DNA from: Thermoguttaceae bacterium
Lineage (GTDB): Bacteria > Planctomycetota > Planctomycetia > Pirellulales > Thermoguttaceae
NCBI GenBank assembly: GCA_017939795.1
Contig: JAGBAA010000092.1
Location: 22,195-86,194 of the forward strand
Reading direction: 5' to 3'
DNA: 64,000 nucleotides
Positions within the stretch are counted from its first letter, which is position 1. Each line of letters begins with the position of its first letter. The translations under genes and the position numbers were made by a program. Shown here in pieces: positions 60,771 through 64,000 of this stretch. Under the pieces are notes generated by a model. The model was not told where the DNA came from, did no database searches, and saw nothing but the letters and a program-made list of their open reading frames with translations.

Positions 60771-60847
60771 CGCACCTTTTCTGTGGTCTCTGCGGCAAAA
60801 CCGGCACGTGCTTTTCAAATGAGTCCTTTTTTTGGAGACCCGGATCT

Positions 60848-63800
60848 TCAGGACCCCAGATTGCTGGTGGACTGCATCATCGGGAGCGGCGTGGAACGTT
60901 TTCGGCTCTGCGGCACATCCATCGGCACGAGCGGCGTTGCCTCTGCTGCTTTAGGTTTCGAGTAGAGGACCGGGTCTGCGAGGTTCGGAAGTTCCGGTTT
61001 CTGCGGAGCTGCCGTTTCATTTTCCTGGACCGTCTCTGCCGGAGCGGCTGCACGGATCATCGGGATCGGCGGGATCTCGGTCGGTGAGGCGATTTCAGAC
61101 GCATTCTGCGAGACTCCGGCGACGTCTTCCAGCGTCAGCGGTTCGATCTTCGCGACCTTTTTGACCGGGATAGACTTTCGGATCGTACCGTCTTCCATCG
61201 GAGTTCCGGCAAAGTTTCCTACCGGTTCCGCCTGTTCTGCCGGAAGCATACCCATGTTCGGATCGTAGGTCGGGATGCTGTTTTCAAAATCGCGCTGGTC
61301 TACATTCAGATGCGCGAGGTTCATCGGCACGACCTCCACTGCGGACTCACGCGGTTTTGCCTTGATCTTTCCGCGCAGCATCGGGCAGTCTTTGAAGAGG
61401 TCCGTTTTTTCTGCGCAGAGTATGATCTCGCGATAGAACGGCTCCAACGAACCGTTAAAGGCAGTCTCGGCATTCTTGAGTCTCTCGTAGACCGAGGCGA
61501 TCATTTCTGCGCGGATGTTCTCGTGCATTTCGTGCAGAGCTGCGGTCCAGAACGGCATCATCTCGGCAGTTGCAGTACTGGTGCAGGATACCGTCGGCGC
61601 GTTGATCGTTCCGGAGATCTCGGCAGAGATCTGCATGGATGGGAATTCTTTTCCCGCATACTGTCGGTAGACGACCTGTGCATTTTCCGCTTCCTTTTCC
61701 GGTGCGTCAAAGGAGACCTGATTCATCTCGAGCGTGATCTTTCCGCGAATTTCTTCGCCAAAGACCGTCAGAGCAATGACCACCGACGTATCGTGAGCCT
61801 GCGCGTAGACCGGCAGCGACGTGTAGTCACCCCAGATGAACGCATCATTCGCCAGCGGGATCCGTGCCGAGATGGTCTGAAGACGGGAATTCGCTTTCTG
61901 GCGGCACGCCAGCGTCACGAAGGCGTCGCGGGTCAATTCATCCGGGAGAACCTCGGAATGGAAACGGAGATTTCCGCGGTACGAATATTCGCATTCGGGT
62001 TCGATACCGGTCTCCCAGTCCGATTCAAAGGAGAACGTCTGGCCGAACAGCTCGATCGTTCCGTCGCTCAGAAGCGATTTCGCCTGCGATCTGTTTTCCG
62101 CGAGGATCCCCATTTCTGCCATTCGGCTCACGGCTTTGCCCCAGTCCAGTGTTTCCGCAAGACGTTTCCGAATATCGGACTGGAAAAGGTAATTCGCCAG
62201 CATCTCTTCCGTTAAAATCGGGTAGTGCAGGATCGCAGAGAATGCCTCTCCGTCCAGAGCGATCTTTTCCTGCATCTCGGCAAGATCGCCGGCTACCGAC
62301 TGGTTCAGCTCCATCCACTGTGTCTGGATCGTGATGGCTTCCCCGCGCAGCGTGCCGATCTTTTCCAGGATCGCGATAACTTCCGGACGTTTCGCATCTT
62401 TTGATTTAAGGACGGCCGGATCCCATTTTTCCAGCTTCAGCTCTTTCATCAGCTCGTTCTGGCAGTTTTCCATTTCCGTGTTGATGCGCGTGACTTCCGC
62501 AGAGATCCGCTGGTATTCCGGCGTACGGAGCGACTTCACTTCTTCCAGGTAGCGGAGAGATTCCAGGGAGTGTGTTTTGTCCGCAAGGACCTTCCGGATC
62601 TCCGGGTCGAAGACCGGTGCGATCGATTCCGGACGCCATGTTTCCTGAAGTGCGAGCGTACCGATGTTCGGAAATTCCACACCATGCATCGACGCAGACC
62701 GAAGCCGCAGATCCCGACTGATGCGCGAGATGGGATCCAGTGCGAGATGCGTCTGCTGAATGGAAAGATCAAACCGGGCATCTTCATCATTGGACGCTTT
62801 CATCGTTAGCGGACCAAGCGTCAGTTCCGTTTTCATGAGATCGTTTTCCACGCTCTCGCACGTCAGTGACGCAGGCACCGCCTTCTGGAACGCATGAAAG
62901 ACCCGTTTTTCAAGCGGATTCTGGACATTCATCAGTACCGCGACCACTCCGACTCCCAGAAGAACTCCAAACGCGATCTCCGTCCCAAGGAGACATTTCC
63001 CCCAGAAACCCAGCGGTTTTGCTGTTTCCCGGCTCTCCACGGTCAGCACAGAGTGCGTTTCCGCTTCACTCGGCAGGTCTCCACTGGAGAAAGTTTCCGA
63101 AGAAACCGGTCTTCCAGTACGTCGGCGGGACTGGGGACGACGGCGTCTCGGGCGGCGTTCCGGCATTGGGCTATTTTCAGGATCCAGTTCCGCATTTTCC
63201 ATTTCCGAGCCATGCTCGATACCGCATGACGTCTGCTCCCGTTTCCGAAGCAGTTCATGGAGTGCCGCATTTCCGCGCTGTTTCGGAATGATGACCCGAC
63301 CCGGGATCTTCGGGATCGTGACGCTTGAAGTCAGCTGCGCATCCAGAGAGACTGCTGTTTCCGGCTCCTGATCTCCAGAACGGGAGGTTTCCTGAGGCTG
63401 GGAAAGCTGGTCCAGAAGCTGTTCGCAGTGCTCGAAATTCCGATCAAGTGCCTCGTCAAACGCTCGCATATGTGCGTCTGAAACCACGGTCTGATTCCGG
63501 AAATTTTTCTTTTCGCGCATGACCCTATCCGTTTCGGCCTGCATTCGGCAGGAGTTGATGTTTTGGCGGACTGAACCCGTTTCAAGCATCATCGACTGAA
63601 GCCGTTTTCCGGGTTCCGGAAGGGAAAGAGAGCGTGCCTCTCCCAAACGAATTTCTGTATCCGAAGAGTGCTTTTCCATTGCGGTTTCCTCATAAAATTT
63701 TGCCAGATTTGCTTCCAGATCCGCGACCGAAAGCGGAGCATCTTCAAAAATGTCGCCAGATCCCCGGCTCGAGACCCCGTCCAGCGGGGGAGAGACCGGA

Positions 63801-63946
63801 TCTGACCAGATCGAATCGTCCAGACGGCCTGACGAAACAGGCGCGGTACTATTTCCCGAAAGCATCTCCGGGGCCGTATTGCTGCGGAAACCGGATCCAT
63901 CGGAAACGAAATTTTCGTTAAGTTCTGAACGATTTTTGCTATCCAT
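60848..63946 (-). CDS. Large single-span membrane protein, unknown (AsmA/TIGR03545-like texture)
   Basis: 1032 residues from the ATG at 63944-63946; a TTG three codons upstream is possible, and no Shine-Dalgarno is visible. The first 310 residues are hydrophilic and cytoplasmic, with a basic RRPRRRRPQSRRRTGR patch. One membrane helix (about 318-340, LGTEIAFGVLLGVGVVAVLM) leads to a long extracytoplasmic part. It starts with LTLGPLTMKASNDEDARFDLSIQQTHLALDPISRISRDLRLRSASMHGVEFPNIGTL, the rhythm of AsmA/TIGR03545-type envelope proteins. A coiled-coil segment (YLEEVKSLRTPEYQRISAEVTRINTEMENCQNELMKEL) and beta-rich repeats follow. The C-terminus is Pro/Ala-rich. A role in envelope lipid or protein handling is possible but unproven. 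Confidence 0.82.
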   Translation of the reverse strand: MDSKNRSELNENFVSDGSGFRSNTAPEMLSGNSTAPVSSGRLDDSIWSDPVSPPLDGVSSRGSGDIFEDAPLSVADLEANLAKFYEETAMEKHSSDTEIRLGEARSLSLPEPGKRLQSMMLETGSVRQNINSCRMQAETDRVMREKKNFRNQTVVSDAHMRAFDEALDRNFEHCEQLLDQLSQPQETSRSGDQEPETAVSLDAQLTSSVTIPKIPGRVIIPKQRGNAALHELLRKREQTSCGIEHGSEMENAELDPENSPMPERRPRRRRPQSRRRTGRPVSSETFSSGDLPSEAETHSVLTVESRETAKPLGFWGKCLLGTEIAFGVLLGVGVVAVLMNVQNPLEKRVFHAFQKAVPASLTCESVENDLMKTELTLGPLTMKASNDEDARFDLSIQQTHLALDPISRISRDLRLRSASMHGVEFPNIGTLALQETWRPESIAPVFDPEIRKVLADKTHSLESLRYLEEVKSLRTPEYQRISAEVTRINTEMENCQNELMKELKLEKWDPAVLKSKDAKRPEVIAILEKIGTLRGEAITIQTQWMELNQSVAGDLAEMQEKIALDGEAFSAILHYPILTEEMLANYLFQSDIRKRLAETLDWGKAVSRMAEMGILAENRSQAKSLLSDGTIELFGQTFSFESDWETGIEPECEYSYRGNLRFHSEVLPDELTRDAFVTLACRQKANSRLQTISARIPLANDAFIWGDYTSLPVYAQAHDTSVVIALTVFGEEIRGKITLEMNQVSFDAPEKEAENAQVVYRQYAGKEFPSMQISAEISGTINAPTVSCTSTATAEMMPFWTAALHEMHENIRAEMIASVYERLKNAETAFNGSLEPFYREIILCAEKTDLFKDCPMLRGKIKAKPRESAVEVVPMNLAHLNVDQRDFENSIPTYDPNMGMLPAEQAEPVGNFAGTPMEDGTIRKSIPVKKVAKIEPLTLEDVAGVSQNASEIASPTEIPPIPMIRAAAPAETVQENETAAPQKPELPNLADPVLYSKPKAAEATPLVPMDVPQSRKRSTPLPMMQSTSNLGS

Positions 63947-64000
63947 TTTCGCCAATTTTTCTTAATGGTTAAAGGACGGGCCTGGATTTTGACACTTTGA

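Noticed and set aside
1..64000. tRNA, rRNA, prophage or insertion sequence
   Set aside because: I looked for T-loop-like GGTTCGA patterns, integrase or transposase motifs and terminal repeats, and found only coding or dispersed-repeat explanations.

Overview
The window looks like chromosomal DNA of a Planctomycetota bacterium, possibly a gut or sediment relative of Pirellulales. That is an inference from content. The signs are a PEP-CTERM anchored PA14 protein, a DUF1080 (3-keto-disaccharide hydrolase) protein, a large exported protein with a twin-arginine motif, several exported proteins whose C-terminal blocks match what I remember as planctomycete-restricted proteins (C-termini at 12676, 23601 and 47936), and outer-membrane genes of a diderm (BamD, LptE, a NodT-type channel). 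Coding GC is moderate. I see no rRNA, tRNA, phage, transposase or CRISPR array. One feature stands out: a modular palindromic repeat that occurs about eleven times, only between genes.

Region by region. 1-9 kb: the end of an unrecognised protein, a Tat-type exported protein, the PEP-CTERM/PA14 protein and an esterase-fold protein lacking its serine. 9.7-15.7 kb: guaB, two exported proteins with acidic stretches and a YmdB-type phosphodiesterase. 15.8-22 kb (minus strand): a beta-lactamase/esterase fusion, a small membrane protein, an AI-2E-type transporter, a CYTH protein and an SGNH hydrolase bracketed by heptamer arrays. 22.6-25.2 kb (plus): an Ala/Glu repeat protein, a HExxH protein and a MarR regulator. 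25.3-31 kb (minus): an M48 protease with an odd tail, a membrane protein and the recO-bamD-lptE cluster. 31.8-35.8 kb: a pseudo-receiver protein, UDP-glucuronate decarboxylase and a GH13 alpha-glucosidase. 36.2-39 kb (minus): feoA-feoB and a FeoB-associated Cys-rich protein, with palindromic boxes that look like iron-repressor sites. 39.4-41.3 kb: an outer-membrane channel without pump partners. 41.8-45.3 kb: lutA-(GxxExxY gene)-lutB-lutC for lactate oxidation. 45.4-53.5 kb: an FGE-fold protein between acidic tails, small envelope proteins, hemD, the DUF1080 protein and two unknowns. 53.5-64 kb (minus): a four-domain CoA-disulfide reductase/rhodanese/TusA/DsrE protein, a secreted glycosidase-like protein, pgk and a 1032-residue membrane protein.

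The readable themes are central metabolism (guaB, pgk, hemD, lutABC, feoAB), envelope biogenesis (recO-bamD-lptE, the OM channel) and a large exported repertoire aimed at sugars and esters. Many transcription units start from recognisable -35/-10 pairs (TTGACA-, TTGAAA- or TTGCGN-like with 16-17 nt spacers), and several end in clear stem-loop terminators. The least explained material lies between genes: the dispersed palindromic repeat, the heptamer arrays, a 54-nt palindrome at 60.6 kb, the feo boxes, and a promoter-to-terminator unit at 28.0 kb that may be a small RNA.
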